Below are positions 5,286 through 5,303 of a stretch of DNA of 5,303 nucleotides, piece after piece. A model generated the notes under the pieces. The model did no database searches. It was not told the DNA's origin and saw only the letters and a list, made by a program, of their open reading frames with translations. The stretch lies in contig DEUM01000059.1 in the NCBI GenBank assembly GCA_002362575.1, positions 1-5,303 on the forward strand. Reading direction: 5' to 3'. How positions within the stretch are numbered: position 1 is the stretch's first letter; every line of letters starts with the position of its first letter. The position numbers were made by a program, and so were the translations under genes. This DNA comes from Lachnoclostridium sp. UBA3262. Its GTDB lineage: Bacteria; Bacillota; Clostridia; Lachnospirales; Lachnospiraceae.

Positions 5286-5303
5286 GGGATCTTAGCTCAG
5301 CTG
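5286..5303 (+). tRNA. tRNA gene, 5' part only (isotype not determinable)
   Basis: GGGATCT (5286-5292) fits the 5' acceptor strand. It is followed by T8-A9, the D-stem GCTC (5295-5298) and A14-G15 with the start of the D-loop, the canonical TAGCTCAGCTG pattern of bacterial tRNAs. The window ends before the anticodon, so the amino acid cannot be named. The strong promoter just upstream supports the call; more tRNA genes may follow in the same transcript. Confidence 0.85.

Overview
The window looks like chromosomal DNA from a spore-forming, low-to-mid-GC member of the Firmicutes, most likely a Lachnospiraceae-type Clostridium relative. The evidence is AGGAGG-type ribosome binding sites, sigma-A promoters of the TTGACA-N17-TATAAT kind, protein sequences of clostridial flavour, and a promoter fitting the Bacillus sigma-G (forespore) consensus in front of a tiny Asn-rich protein. 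The organism call is inference; no search was run.

Left part (1-1702). A class II fructose-bisphosphate aldolase gene (133-996) is followed by a small, highly repetitive Asn/Ser/Thr/Lys-rich protein gene (1078-1284). The small gene has its own candidate sporulation promoter and a strong intrinsic terminator (1289-1320). A single-domain rhodanese gene (1394-1702) comes next.

Middle (1717-4066). A near-consensus sigma-A promoter (1717-1745) drives a tight three-gene operon: a THUMP-containing RNA methyltransferase of the RlmL/YpsC family, an RdgB/HAM1 XTP/dITP diphosphatase, and a YfcE-type metallophosphoesterase. The genes overlap by 8 and 4 bases, so translation is probably coupled. The themes are RNA modification and cleaning of the nucleotide pool; the phosphoesterase substrate is unknown. 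A small four-segment membrane protein of the 'small multi-drug export' family (4063-4539) runs in the opposite direction and its stop codon overlaps that of the operon. It has its own good promoter at 4619-4647.

Right part (4540-5303) has no credible protein gene. It is dominated by an approximately 540-bp imperfect inverted repeat (4671-5210). Its two approximately 250-base arms pair at about 170 positions around a short A7/T6 loop. Within the arms lie two pairs of small local hairpins at matching positions, and in one pair three consecutive base pairs differ between the arms in a pairing-preserving way. This is either a large foldback (MITE-like) element or the gene of a large structured RNA, and it is the most unusual feature here. 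An 8-bp direct repeat (GGTATTGA) flanks it. Immediately downstream a perfect sigma-A promoter (5231-5259) leads into a tRNA gene cut off by the window end.
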